Source: Phytophthora colocasiae (lineage: Eukaryota; Oomycota; Peronosporomycetes; Peronosporales; Peronosporaceae). Taken from it: DNA of 64,000 bases. The stretch spans positions 682,001 to 746,000 of the forward strand of contig JAGKQI010000087.1 of the NCBI GenBank assembly GCA_018806915.1, written 5' to 3'. Numbering within the stretch: the first letter of the stretch is position 1; every line of letters starts with the position of its first letter. The notes beneath the pieces were generated by a model. That model saw only the letters and a list, made by a program, of their open reading frames with translations. It was not told the DNA's origin and did not search any database. Below are positions 22,413 to 31,413 of this stretch, one piece after another. The translations under genes and the position numbers were made by a program.

Positions 22413-22629
22413 GGACGCCCGTCGCTAGACGGCGGACAGTGACGGTGTCACCTCTTCGCGCTCGAAGCGCCTCAGCATATTGCTGACTACCCTCAACGGT
22501 GGAGCGTCTGACATAGTTGCCAGACGCTCCCGAATCGATCAACACGATCCACGGCTTCTCGAAGCCCTTCACGTCCACATGGACGACCAGCAAGCCCTGC
22601 TTGCTCTCCCGTTCCGTGTTTAAGAGCAC
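22354..22629 (-). CDS. Gypsy protease, N-terminal half
   Basis: This contains VLIDSGASGNYVRRSTVEG, the aspartic protease active site (D-S-G-A). The frame then drifts (SQGPHGPAAEVLGLR), while the remaining protease half is in the frame of 20856-22412. A frameshift therefore lies at about 22390-22430. The gag stop is ~75 nt upstream; how protease is normally joined to gag in this element cannot be seen. Confidence 0.8.
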   Translation of the reverse strand: MLLNTERESKQGLLVVHVDVKGFEKPWIVLIDSGASGNYVRRSTVEGSQQYAEALRARRGDTVTVRRLATGVRVTGSQGPHGPAAEVLGLR

Positions 22630-22705
22630 GGAGCTCTTCGGGCTGAGCCCCAGTGCCTCTCACGCACTGCAGAACTCAGTTCTTCCCCAGTAGACCGCCC
22701 CGCGT

Positions 22706-23677
22706 CTACTGGGAGCCTTCGTTTCCCTGGGCAGAGCCCAAAGCGGGACCCGCGGCAGGGTTGCGGCCATTCTGGCCGGCGCGCTCTTTGCGCAGAGGGC
22801 AGTTGGGCCTCAGATGTGTGGGACTACCACACGTGTAGCACCGGCGGGTGCTCATACGCTGCACCGCAGCTCGTAGCTCGGCTACTTCATCTTCAGCATA
22901 GCTGAGGTCCATGGGCTCGGGTCCCCCGGACCCTGTGCTGTTAGCACCGACCCTCGACAACTTAAAGTTGTGTTCGGCATTCAATGCCACGCTGACAGCG
23001 TCCTCGAAGGTGCGAGGATTCTGACGGAATGCCTCCGTTCTGGCCACGCCAGCTCGTAAACCTTCCATGAAGATGGTCACGGTGACCACCTCAGGTAGAG
23101 GGTCGGCAGCCATGCCGGCAATGAGCGTGCGCAGCTCTTGGACATAGTCCACCAGGTCCATCTTGCCCTGTCGGCAAGCAAGGAAGCGTGACCGCACGCG
23201 ATACGCCTGGTTAGGCGGAGCAAACACTTGCGTAAGCTTGACCTTAAGCTCACCCCAAGTGGGGAAGGCCATTTCTACCGACGTCCCAGACGTCAAGGCC
23301 CATTCTCGTGCTCGCCCTTCGAGCTTAGAGATGGCGAACGCCACGCGTTGGCCTTCCAACTGGAGCATAGCGGCTCCCATGGCCATTTCGACCTCTCGGG
23401 TCCACAACAGGAGGTTCTCTCCTTCGTGCCCGTGAAAGGTCTTCACGCTGAGCGTGACGGGCTTAGCTCTCGGAGCGGGGTTAACTCCTTTTACATTCCG
23501 TTGGATGTGCTCAACGAGAGCGTTTTCGTACGAGGCAAATGCCTCAAGACGCGCGTTGACGGCCTCCGGCCCTTGGGACGCAAGGTGCGCCATACCTTCG
23601 GGGCCCAGCAAGGACGTAAGCTTGTTAAGCGTGTCCCGCTGACTCGGAGTCAAGTGAGCGTATGCTTCTGGCTCCAT
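22706..23677 (-). CDS. gag: Gypsy Gag with CCHC zinc knuckle
   Basis: ATG at 23677 ([18 protein letters not shown]). The middle has a retrotransposon Gag core ([20 protein letters not shown], then REWALTSG and [19 protein letters not shown]). It ends with a zinc knuckle [14 protein letters not shown]. The frame is uninterrupted at about 323 residues. Gag forms the particle that packages element RNA. The first in-frame ATG lies about 57 nt from the LTR, with the primer-binding site between. Confidence 0.92.
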   Translation of the reverse strand: MEPEAYAHLTPSQRDTLNKLTSLLGPEGMAHLASQGPEAVNARLEAFASYENALVEHIQRNVKGVNPAPRAKPVTLSVKTFHGHEGENLLLWTREVEMAMGAAMLQLEGQRVAFAISKLEGRAREWALTSGTSVEMAFPTWGELKVKLTQVFAPPNQAYRVRSRFLACRQGKMDLVDYVQELRTLIAGMAADPLPEVVTVTIFMEGLRAGVARTEAFRQNPRTFEDAVSVALNAEHNFKLSRVGANSTGSGGPEPMDLSYAEDEVAELRAAVQRMSTRRCYTCGSPTHLRPNCPLRKERAGQNGRNPAAGPALGSAQGNEGSQ

Positions 23678-23715
23678 TCTCACAGAGAAACAGTCTTCAA
23701 CTCAGGAGTTGGATT

Positions 23716-23732
23716 GACTACAAGTGCTACCA
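23716..23732 (-). other. tRNA primer-binding site of the Gypsy element
   Basis: On the minus strand TGGTAGCACTTGTAGTC begins 2 nt after the 5' LTR. TGG complements the CCA end of a tRNA. I cannot name the tRNA from memory with certainty. Confidence 0.8.
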
Positions 23733-23734
23733 GA

Positions 23735-24154
23735 TGCAGCGGGCTGCGTAGGTGTGCACGGCACAGAGGAAGTTTAGTTGACTCGTAGAGTCCTGCTTGC
23801 AAGGCACTAGCCTTCGGTTCTATACAAGAACCAAGTAGTCCACTAAATACGGGACTCACAGAGTCAGTGTCCCTATAACAAAGGACTAACACTAACTATG
23901 TAAAATGCAAACTGATTTTTATTGACTTTATTGTCCTAATCCTAAATGTAACGGATTTAGTATCTAACATACTAAATCCTAATCGAAATGCAACGTGAGG
24001 CTCTGAGGCCATCTACGTATCTACTCGTGTGTGCCACACCATTATGTACCCACATAAATGTATCATGAGTGTCACACACTATTATGTACCCACATAAATG
24101 TATCCACGTGTGTCACACACCAACGAGAAACATTCGTGTAACATCCCCGTTACA
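23735..24154 (-). repeat. 5' LTR of the Gypsy element
   Basis: 420 bp, nearly identical to 16564-16984, with TG...CA ends. It is followed by the target duplication GCGAT at 24155-24159. Confidence 0.93.
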
Positions 24155-24159
24155 GCGAT
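24155..24159. repeat. Target-site duplication (GCGAT) right of the Gypsy element
   Basis: Identical to 16559-16563. Confidence 0.9.
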
Positions 24160-24605
24160 GACTAAAGGGTTAAGAAGAGGCAATCCCATGTCCACAACTT
24201 ACACGACGGGTGCGGACTAATCCCGACTGGAAGCCGAGTACACATACGGAAATACTACAGCCCCCCCCCATAACTCACTCAGTTTTTACCACAGCGTACA
24301 GTTACGAAAATCTTGGTTCTTTTAGTCTTGCACTTGGCAGGCGTTCGAGTCCCGATGATAAGAAATGATTCGAAAAACAATTCACAATCACAATCAAACC
24401 TTCATAATTCAATAGCCAAGCCAAGTAGTAGCAACCAGGAATAGTTAATTCCTTCCTAGTATGCAATCAATCACACGTGATATGAAATTGGGTTTACGAC
24501 TTCTGTAGCAGCTAAACCTACGATGAAGTCAAGCTTTACCGACTAATGAGGTTCAGGATGCATCACAAATGATTGAAATCGCTATGACGGACTTCCGGAG
24601 ATGCT

Positions 24606-25056
24606 CTAACTGCTACCATATAGCAATTTCATCTTCTTTTCCACTTTAAATTCTTCTGATGAGAAGTCGTCGAAGGTATAATCATCCGTTAGCCATCCCT
24701 GAAAAATCGCCTTTGTTTTAGCAAACACTGCTTGGTGATACAAACAGCGCCTGAAGGGACGAAGTGTTGACCCGCGTGGAAACTGAAGCGTCTTGCCTTC
24801 CAACTCACCAGACGTCGTGAGAACATCAAATTGCGGTGCATTTGGAGCATATACTGGTACTTGTCTCCCAATCTGTTGGCAAGAGTTCAATACCAAGAGC
24901 ATCCCGTTGCTGTTGGGTCAACTTGTTCACGAGCAGCTTCGCCTTGCTCGTTGGCTTAAAAATCTTCAGTGTGAACGGATCTTGTTCGTCAACAATAAAC
25001 GCAATGCGAAGTTTATCGAAGGCGCCTTCGATTGGTTTGAACAATAGAGTAAGCAA
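24606..25056 (-). pseudogene. Fragment of an unrecognised protein, one frameshift
   Basis: Two adjoining minus-strand frames look like one protein. 24826-25056 reads FDKLRIAFIVDEQDPFTLKI...ALGIELLPTDW. 24606-24902 reads RQVPVYAPNAPQFDVLTTSG...FPRGSTLRPFRRCLYHQAVF and ends SFEDFSS-like. The shift lies near 24880. Composition and regular spacing of hydrophobic residues look like genuine coding sequence, but I cannot assign a family. A transposon-associated protein is possible. Confidence 0.45.
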
Positions 25057-25740
25057 ATGTCTTTTACTAACAGCTCAGTTCCGTCACGACCGCGCCACCA
25101 ATGGTCCTGTCCTTGATCAGAGGACGGTATCCACTTAGCTACGTGCCCTTCGCCCTATTAACACGCACTAATATCGATAGATCAATGGCTCCAGGTACGA
25201 AATCTACGGTCTGGCTACAGTAGTGGGTTTCCACCGGGATCTTTGCCTAATTCTAACGCTCCAGAGGGCTGCTGATACCTCGGCGGGCTGCTAATACCGC
25301 GAGCGCTCGAATCCTACGGGGCTGCTGATACCCGTTTCCAGTCACACCCAGTGTACACCACCTTTCCTTTGCTGCTAGTACTAGAGTCTTTGTTGGCTTC
25401 TTTTAACCTCTGTCGCTACACCAAACCGGCGTAACAACTCTTGACCGTGCGTCCTCGCGGCTACACGGCTAATCTTCAACTGGACTACTAGCTACCTCTA
25501 ACTCCTGGGTGTGCAACAGCTACTGGCCTTCTCCGTCGTTCTTCACCCGAAACCTCCAACGTCTCTTTGCGATCTTCCGTCAACGGTCACAGGTCTGCAT
25601 ACGGGTTGTATACCCGGTCCCTGCTCCAGCCCACGGGTGTCATCTTGTCCTCCTTCTCATCTTCGTCATCTGCTCTCGGTCTCTGCTATCATCATCTTGG
25701 TCATCCGTCTTTCTGCAAGTCTTGCGAAAAACCACTCTGC
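25057..25740. other. Degraded sequence with three GGGCTGCTRATACC copies
   Basis: Three imperfect GGGCTGCTGATACC repeats lie at about 25266-25332. No gene is supported here. Confidence 0.35.
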
Positions 25741-26343
25741 TTACTCTCTTCCCCTGGCCGTCGAATCGTCCCCGATTCGTGTGGCGATCGGCATCTCCGA
25801 TTCTGCTATTGGGGCTTCTTCTGCTCCTTGTACGTCTGGTTCTGCTGCTTCAGGTCCGTATCTGCTGTTGCTTGTTCTTTTGTCGTTGTCGGCTAACTCA
25901 GTATGCATTCTGCCTTGTTGCCATAGCTGCTCGTAGTCACTTTGGTTGATCCAGAATCGCTCGGGTCGTCCACCGTCAGGTCGCTCTCCTACACTCTCAA
26001 CTTCGAATTCCAAGACGTATCGTCCAGTCCGCGTTCTGTATCTCCTCCGGCGGCGCTCAACCACTGCTTCGTGCGGTTGGATTCGTGTGAGTCTCGGCTG
26101 TCTGGATACAAGACTGTCAACACCACGTCGTCCGCGTCCGGCAAACACGTATTTGTGAGGTTCTTCGCCTTCTTCACGAGCGACTCGACGAAGTTCTCGC
26201 TCCATTTCTTCCAGTTCTGACCGCCGTTGTTGCTGTGCTGCTCCAGGCTCACCAGTTTGAAGTCTCTCGGTGTTATTAGAGTCACGCGCGTCTGAGCCAG
26301 CGTCCGCTCCCGCCCAGGTAATCCACTCCCAGATCCGGTACAC
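25741..26343 (-). CDS. Hypothetical charged protein, possibly a retroelement remnant
   Basis: A 200-codon frame with a Glu/Arg-rich start (RRSELEEMERELRRVAREEG), a central basic/aromatic block (RRRRRYRTRTGRYVLEFEVE, then FWINQSDYEQLWQQGRM) and an acidic tail. The central block looks like a short beta-rich domain similar to the tails of some retroelement polyproteins, but I cannot name it. No ATG context or neighbouring pol domains were found. The plus strand has long overlapping ORFs here, so coding status is uncertain. Confidence 0.3.
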   Translation of the reverse strand: MYRIWEWITWAGADAGSDARDSNNTERLQTGEPGAAQQQRRSELEEMERELRRVAREEGEEPHKYVFAGRGRRGVDSLVSRQPRLTRIQPHEAVVERRRRRYRTRTGRYVLEFEVESVGERPDGGRPERFWINQSDYEQLWQQGRMHTELADNDKRTSNSRYGPEAAEPDVQGAEEAPIAESEMPIATRIGDDSTARGRE

Positions 26344-26349
26344 GCCTGT

Positions 26350-27350
26350 GGGTAGAGTAGATGTAGATGGAGACTGTCTTCACTTAGTGACTCGCTTCTG
26401 AGCTAGTCCGCTTGCTTCAAAGGTACTTCCGATAAGGTCTTGGTCTCGTCCTCTTAGTGTAGTCGCCGAACACCTCCCTAGTTGACCCCTGTCGAACTAG
26501 CAGTGACGCGATCTCCCACTCCTCGTTGATAGTACTGTTCTTCGATGTCCTCAGCAGCAGGCGTATTCCCTCGTCGGCGCTCACTTAGCAGACCTTTCTC
26601 CAGTGGACAACTACCCTGCTTCTCCACCACTTGTCGTATATCCGGTTAAGGGTCGAGTAGTTGCGGACTGTTGGCAAGTAGGTCTGGGCGGGGAGCTTAA
26701 GGAATACGTAAAATGCAAACTTCTTTCTTCTTGTTTTTGGGTTGTTCTTAACTTGGTAGATACACGACTGACTAGATTTCTGGGCGGTCTGGACCAGCAC
26801 TTGTAGGGATGACACCTCACCGGAGTAGAAGAGCATTGAGACTAGGCATGACATCCGTCCTCTCACGACAGTATGATGGTAGACGAGGCAGTAGTAGATG
26901 AGAGGTACCTCCAAACTGGGCCTCAGACACGGACAGTAGGCGACGTTGGACAAGGCCCCGGGACATAGTGCGCGCCCGACGCTGGTTCACACACTATATT
27001 CCCGGGTACGGGACAGTACGAGTGTCTATCGCGGGTTTAATGAGTGGTTTTGAAAAGCAATTCAAACTTCCATGTGTTCAACGGCATCATTTTGAAAACG
27101 CGTCGCAATGGAAACAGCAGCCGTGCCGTCCTCATCCTGCTTTAGTCCATCAGTCACGACAGATAACCAAATGTCATATCCTTTGCATGCAGAAGCGCAG
27201 CGTCAACCTAACAGCGATATATGTAGTGAGTGAATGTCTACCCAAACTAGTTATACACTCCAACTACAGACTCCCTCGCGTCCACTTCTACTGCGATGAT
27301 CCTGCCGGAATCCAGAGCAACTAACCCTTTCGTTCGACCGAAGTCTGCCG
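26350..27350. other. No recognisable gene
   Basis: Only short overlapping ORFs. A TAACCCTTTCGTTC block at 27324-27337 matches 14 nt of the possible piggyBac-style end at 6199-6212. Confidence 0.35.
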
Positions 27351-27359
27351 TGTACTTTC

Positions 27360-27375
27360 GCTCATTTCTCAATTT
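27360..27375 (+). promoter_or_regulatory. Oomycete-type initiator (Inr/FPR) of AA17 copy 1
   Basis: GCTCATTTCTCAATTT ends 26 nt before the ATG. It matches the core promoter known from Phytophthora genes (GCTCATTYYNCAWTTT), which spans the transcription start. Confidence 0.8.
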
Positions 27376-27401
27376 GCTAGCCTTCGAAGTCAAGTCTTAC
27401 C

Positions 27402-28580
27402 ATGGTCCTGACCAAATCATTCATCCCCTCGATGCTAGCGGGCACTACGCTGCTCGCCACAGCTAACGGCCACGGCTACATGACCGATCCGGCCGTCACC
27501 TTCCTGTCATCGTCAACTGACAACACGCAGTTCATCGCCACCATCGAGTCGTCGGCCTCTGGATTCAGCGGAACTTTCTCGGGTTCACCGGCGGACAACA
27601 CGGCCGCCTTCACTACAGCCTTCGCGTCGAGCTCGTACACGTCTCTCAAGGATCTGATCACCTCTTTAGCGACGGTCACAGTGACGGACGCTACGTTGAC
27701 ATGCGGGTCGTGCGATCCGGATGAGACGGCGCAGGCGCTGCCTGCCACATACGTGGAGTGGTCGCACTCGTCCTCTGAGGGTTTTACTTCTTCACACGAA
27801 GGCCCATGCGAAGTTTGGTGCGACGACACTCGCGTGTTCCAGGACGACGACTGTGCCGCCGACTACACGTCGGCTCCCGCTGTGCTGCCGTACGACCGGG
27901 ACGCTTGTCTCGGTTCCAGTACGTTGACGTTCTACTGGTTGGCACTTCACTCATCAACGTGGCAGGTGTATGTCAACTGCGCGCCACTGGAAAGCACCAC
28001 ATCCACCGGTGCAACGTCCAAATACGCGGTGGGTTCGAGCGCTAGTACGAGTACCAGCACCAGCACAGCTTCAAACAGCACGAGCTCAGCGACGGCTACT
28101 ACAGCTTCCAGCTCGACCTCGTCGGCGGCAACGTCCATTTCAACGTCAACGTCAACGTCAACGACGACGACGACGCCGACAACAGATTCGTCCGCTACGT
28201 CGACTAGCACGACGACGACGACGACAACGACGCCGCCTACTACAGACACGACGTCGACTTCGACTACAAGCACCACAACCACTGCACCGTCGTCGACGTC
28301 GACGGCAACCGGTAGTACCGGCACCCCGAACCAGTGGTCGACATCCTCCGCGGGGTCTACTGCCAACGGAGGCTGGTCGACAAAGTCAACTGCTAGCTCG
28401 ATGACTGGCACCTCGCAAGGACAATGGTCGAGCACGTCTACGAGTACCGGTACCGGTAACGGCGACGTCCAAGCGACCACCGGCACGGTTGCATCAGATC
28501 AAGAAGCTACAAGCGGCGGGTGGGTCAACAACAACAACAACAATGGAGGGTGGGGCAACAACTTCAGCTTCCGCCGTTGA
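27402..28580 (+). CDS. AA17-type lytic polysaccharide monooxygenase, copy 1 (N/G/W tail)
   Basis: 392 residues from ATG 27402. Residues 1-23 form a signal peptide (MVLTKSFIPSMLAGTTLLAT, then ANG), and cleavage leaves mature His24 (HGYMTDPAV), the first ligand of the LPMO copper histidine brace. The catalytic domain (24 to about 200) carries family blocks SYTSLKDLI, SSHEGPCEVWCDDTRVF and TFYWLALHSSTWQVYVNCAPL, with the paired Cys expected of AA17. A Ser/Thr-rich, probably O-glycosylated linker follows (about 205-330). The tail is Asn/Gly/Trp-rich (NQWSTSS..GGWVNNNN..GGWGNNFSFRR), not the KC-x-RR end of the inner paralogues. Characterised AA17 enzymes oxidatively cleave pectin and support plant infection; the substrate of this copy is inferred. 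The sequence is more divergent (HGYMTDPAV rather than HSNMILPLPTW). Confidence 0.88.
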   Translation: MVLTKSFIPSMLAGTTLLATANGHGYMTDPAVTFLSSSTDNTQFIATIESSASGFSGTFSGSPADNTAAFTTAFASSSYTSLKDLITSLATVTVTDATLTCGSCDPDETAQALPATYVEWSHSSSEGFTSSHEGPCEVWCDDTRVFQDDDCAADYTSAPAVLPYDRDACLGSSTLTFYWLALHSSTWQVYVNCAPLESTTSTGATSKYAVGSSASTSTSTSTASNSTSSATATTASSSTSSAATSISTSTSTSTTTTTPTTDSSATSTSTTTTTTTTPPTTDTTSTSTTSTTTTAPSSTSTATGSTGTPNQWSTSSAGSTANGGWSTKSTASSMTGTSQGQWSSTSTSTGTGNGDVQATTGTVASDQEATSGGWVNNNNNNGGWGNNFSFRR

Positions 28581-28722
28581 ACTACATGTACCAGCGCTTG
28601 ATCGCAAGTTGAGTGAAATCTGTGTCAGATTGCCGTAGATTATCGTAACGTGAGAAGTCAATCTAACAGCTTTTGAGTTAAATCGCCGGCAATTCGACGC
28701 ACAGCTTTTCGTAAGATACCAG

Positions 28723-29624
28723 ATGGGGTACCTCGTTCAGCCTCTAGCCAAGTTCGTCAGCGTCAACATCGACAAGACCCAGTACTCTTCGACAATTGAC
28801 AGCTACAAGCTCTTCCCGGACGGAACGTTCAATACCGACCCGACCATTAATATCAAGTCGTTCCTGGAAAACTTTAAGAAGTCCAAGTACAAAACCCTCA
28901 AAGACATGATCGTTGACAAGCAGGTTCTGGTGTCGGGTGGCCCCACAGCCTCCTGCGGCTTCACCGTCCCGGATCAAACCAGCTACGGCGCGCTCAATGA
29001 CACGGTGTACTGGGGCAGGAGCGACGATATCACGAAAGACCAGGGTTTCGTGCACCCTGGCCCGTGCGAAGTCTGGTGCGACAACAACCGTGCGCAGCAA
29101 GACAACAACTGCATGGAGACGTATAATAACGCCGGGAACGTGGGTGCCGCCCCTGTCCCGATCGACAAGTCTGTGTGCGCGGACGCTAAGCGACTTACGT
29201 TCTACTGGATCGGCATGCACGGCCCTACTTGGCAGGTCTACAGTAAGTTGTTGTGGGTTAATATTTGTGAGGAGCTGGAAACTAAAGTTTTGTAATGTTC
29301 CTAGCTAACTGTGTCAACATCAACGGCGCAACTGGAGGTGCCGATTCGAGCTCTAACACACAGACTACCCCCTCTTCTGCAACGTCCCCTTCAACCTCCA
29401 ACACTACGCCAACAGTTACGACGCCCACTCCAACACCTACGACGGCTACCCCCACGTCATCCAGCGACGAGCAGGAGAGCCCCAACAACACTCCCGAAGT
29501 TGAAACTCCAACCACTCCTGCTACGACCCCAGCTGCTGCCAGGACGCCAACAACCGCAGATGATAGCACTGCAAATGAGGCGTCGACTGGTGCGGCCAAA
29601 TGTGCTCGCCGTATGCGCGGTTAG
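28723..29624 (+). pseudogene. AA17-like LPMO, copy 2, lacking signal peptide and N-terminal His
   Basis: Exons 28723-29242 and 29305-29624 are joined across a 62-nt GT-AG intron (GTAAGT...CCTAG) in phase, giving about 279 residues. Family blocks are present: KYKTLKDMI, HPGPCEVWCDNNRAQQDNNC, TFYWIGMHGPTWQVY and, after the intron, TNCVNING. A Thr/Ser/Pro-rich linker and a KCARRMRG end follow. The frame begins MGYLVQPLAKF where paralogues have signal peptide plus His (HGY...). No signal-peptide exon is visible in the 140 nt back to copy 1. Without secretion and His1 the copper site cannot form. It is either a 5'-truncated pseudogene or an intracellular derivative. It is the only copy with an intron. 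Confidence 0.72.
29243..29304 (+). other. Intron in AA17 copy 2
   Basis: GTAAGT donor at 29243 and CTAG acceptor ending at 29304. Splicing restores the family sequence VYTNC, splitting the Thr codon after its first base. Confidence 0.8.
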
Positions 29625-29629
29625 ATGAC

Positions 29630-30100
29630 AACACTCAAGCGTTGAGAGGAAGAAAGAGGGTAACGTGTATGTGTCGTAGTTTAGCTTATCGAAGCTTGCG
29701 GGGATGAAATGAATGTTGAATTGTTGTCCAAAAGAGAGAATACTACTAGCACAGTGCAGTAAGTAGAAGCGCATATCACTTTTTGTTTGCAAAGCTAAGT
29801 TGCAGAAATTGAAGACGAAGAGGCTGCACTTCACTGTCATTTCAACGAGGAAAAGCAGTACAAGCAAGTAATGAGCACCCGATACGAAGACAAATTGCTC
29901 CCTCCTTTTCATTGCAGTTCCTGAGGGAAATGGGGGCAGGATTCTTGCCATTATGCCGTACGTAATGAACGCTAAGTGCCCAATATACCAATCTCACTGT
30001 TTGCACGTGCCCCTTTCGGACAGTAAAGCACCATTCGTGTACACGTATCCCATCAAACGACTACTGTATACTTTCAACATTTAAACATCACGTCTGTCGA
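29630..30100. other. Convergent intergenic region between AA17 copies 2 and 3
   Basis: No gene or element was recognised. Both flanking genes end towards it. Confidence 0.5.
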
Positions 30101-30104
30101 CACT

Positions 30105-30990
30105 CTAACTACGGCGGCGAGAACACTTGGCTCCACTTGAAGGGTCAGCAGCGGTGGGGGTAGCAGGTGTCACCTCTGGTGTCTGCACCTCAGGGGCATC
30201 CGTCGTAGTTTCTGTAGCAGTCGGAGTCGACGTGTCAGCTGAAGCACTGGATGACTCCGTCGTCAATTCTGGGGCATCCGTAGCGGTCGTACTGGAGGTG
30301 TCCGCTTCACCGCTCGATGACTCCGTTGTGGTCTCCGGAGCAGACGGGGTCGTGGGGGTCTGCGCCGCATCGCTCTCATCGGCCACAGCGTTGTCCGTGC
30401 CGTTCACCTTGCCTGAAAGCGGGACGCAGTTCAAGTAGAGCTGCCACGGGAGGCCGTGTAGCGCGATCCAGTAGGATTGCATCATCTTGGCGCCGGTGCA
30501 AACGTCCACGTCGTAGGGCAGATTTGCCGGTACTTCAGGGTAGTGCAGTGCGCAGTTGGTGTCCGAGAAGGCCAACTTGTCATCGCACCAGACCTCGCAA
30601 GGCCCCTGGTGGGAGTAGCCAAAGTCTTTCCACTGCACTTTAGCAGGCAACGCACGCGCGGTGCCGTTCGGTAGAGAGAAACCTAGCTTTACCGAACGGA
30701 CTCAGCGACTGCAGCACCATCGTCTTGTCCGCGAGGTCCTTGAGCGACGAGTACTTCTTGCTGGCGTTGAAAGCCGTCCAATAGGCTTCGGTGTTGCCCT
30801 CGGGCGTTCCACCGTACGACATGCCTTTAGGGACAGGGAGGAAGTCCTGGCCGTCAATGAGACCGGCGTAGTTGGTGGTGGGGTATCCGACCGACCAAGT
30901 CGGCATGGGGTCGGTCATGTAGCTGTGCGCTTCAGCGGTGACGGCTAATACCGAAGCGACCAGGGCAAAACCAGCAAAAAACGAAACCAT
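30105..30990 (-). pseudogene. AA17 LPMO, copy 3, small deletion and frameshift
   Basis: ATG at 30990 gives a 21-residue signal peptide (MVSFFAGFALVASVLAVTAE, then A) and mature His22 (HSYMTDPMPTW). The first frame runs through GNTEAYWTAFNASKKYSSLK to LSPFGKA. There the family block ...T-x-x-CGFSLxNGTAR is shortened: sequence for the segment including the conserved ECG is lost and the frame changes near 30690. The second frame (30105 to about 30685) continues GFSLPNGTARALPAKVQW, YSHQGPCEVWCDDKLAF and QSYWIALHGLPWQLYLNC, then a Ser/Thr/Pro linker and a KCSRRRS end. Loss of the Cys plus the frame change makes it non-functional unless the assembly is wrong. Everything else is well conserved, so the lesion is young. 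Confidence 0.8.
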
Positions 30991-31016
30991 GGTGTAGATG
31001 AGGTGGAGGTGACGAG

Positions 31017-31033
31017 AGATTTCGGAAATGAGC
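31017..31033 (-). promoter_or_regulatory. Oomycete-type initiator of AA17 copy 3
   Basis: On the minus strand GCTCATTTCCGAAATCT lies 27 nt upstream of the ATG and matches the Phytophthora Inr/FPR core. Confidence 0.75.
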
Positions 31034-31234
31034 AGCACAAACCAACGGCGCAAAGGACCAGAAGACTTTGGACTGTTCGAATGGATCCTGGGAACTAAAA
31101 CTCGGCCTTTTTGTGAGCCTTTTAGTCGCGGGGGATTCCGAGGGCAGGGGGATTACAGAAAGGCTTTGCCAAGTCGCTGGTCGGCAATACAAGACAGAAT
31201 ACGAAAAACACCGAAAGGTAAGTCGTACAGCACC

Positions 31235-31244
31235 CAACGATGTA
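31235..31244. repeat. Target-site duplication, left of MULE-1
   Basis: CAACGATGTA, identical to 34046-34055. Confidence 0.85.
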
Positions 31245-31325
31245 GAGGAATTTCCATAAAGGAGTACCTAGCTACTGATTTTTGTTCTACCACACTAAAT
31301 TGCAGTTGTCCAGTATACCGGTTTT
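31245..31325 (+). repeat. Left terminal inverted repeat of MULE-1
   Basis: It starts GAGGAATTTCCATAAAGGAG and ends near CCAGTATACCGG. It matches the reverse complement of 33955-34045 apart from one 8-nt indel and two substitutions. Confidence 0.88.
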
Positions 31326-31413
31326 CTATCGCGCATCCACAATTAGCATTTCCTGTACGTCCCCACCCCTTCAACTCAAAAAGAGAAACGCAAATACTTT
31401 CACTCTCACTCCA

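Larger units (their letters stand above)
16564..24154 (-). mobile_element. Ty3/Gypsy LTR retrotransposon with chromodomain, young, frameshifted
   Basis: A 7.6-kb element with 420/421-bp LTRs (5'-TG...CA), a 5-bp target duplication (GCGAT), a primer-binding site, a polypurine tract, and gag, protease, RT, RNase H, integrase and chromodomain in Ty3/Gypsy order, all on the minus strand. The two LTRs differ by one substitution and one 1-bp indel as read by eye, so the insertion is recent. The polyprotein nevertheless carries frameshifts in the protease and just before RT. Either it was copied in trans while already defective, or these are assembly errors. Confidence 0.95.

Noticed and set aside
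16564..24154. Envelope-like gene in the Gypsy element (retrovirus-like)
   Set aside because: Integrase is followed directly by a chromodomain and then the LTR, with no room for or trace of an env ORF.
27947..28486. Long Val/Asp-rich minus-strand ORF opposite the AA17 copy 1 linker (also Val-rich ORFs opposite copies 2, 3, 6 and 7)
   Set aside because: These are the antisense of Thr/Ser codon runs. Composition is purely derived from the linker.
30680..30705. A mini-intron (GGTAAAGCTAGG) to rescue the frame of AA17 copy 3
   Set aside because: About 10 nt is far too short to splice, and the conserved ECG block would still be missing. A small deletion is the better explanation.
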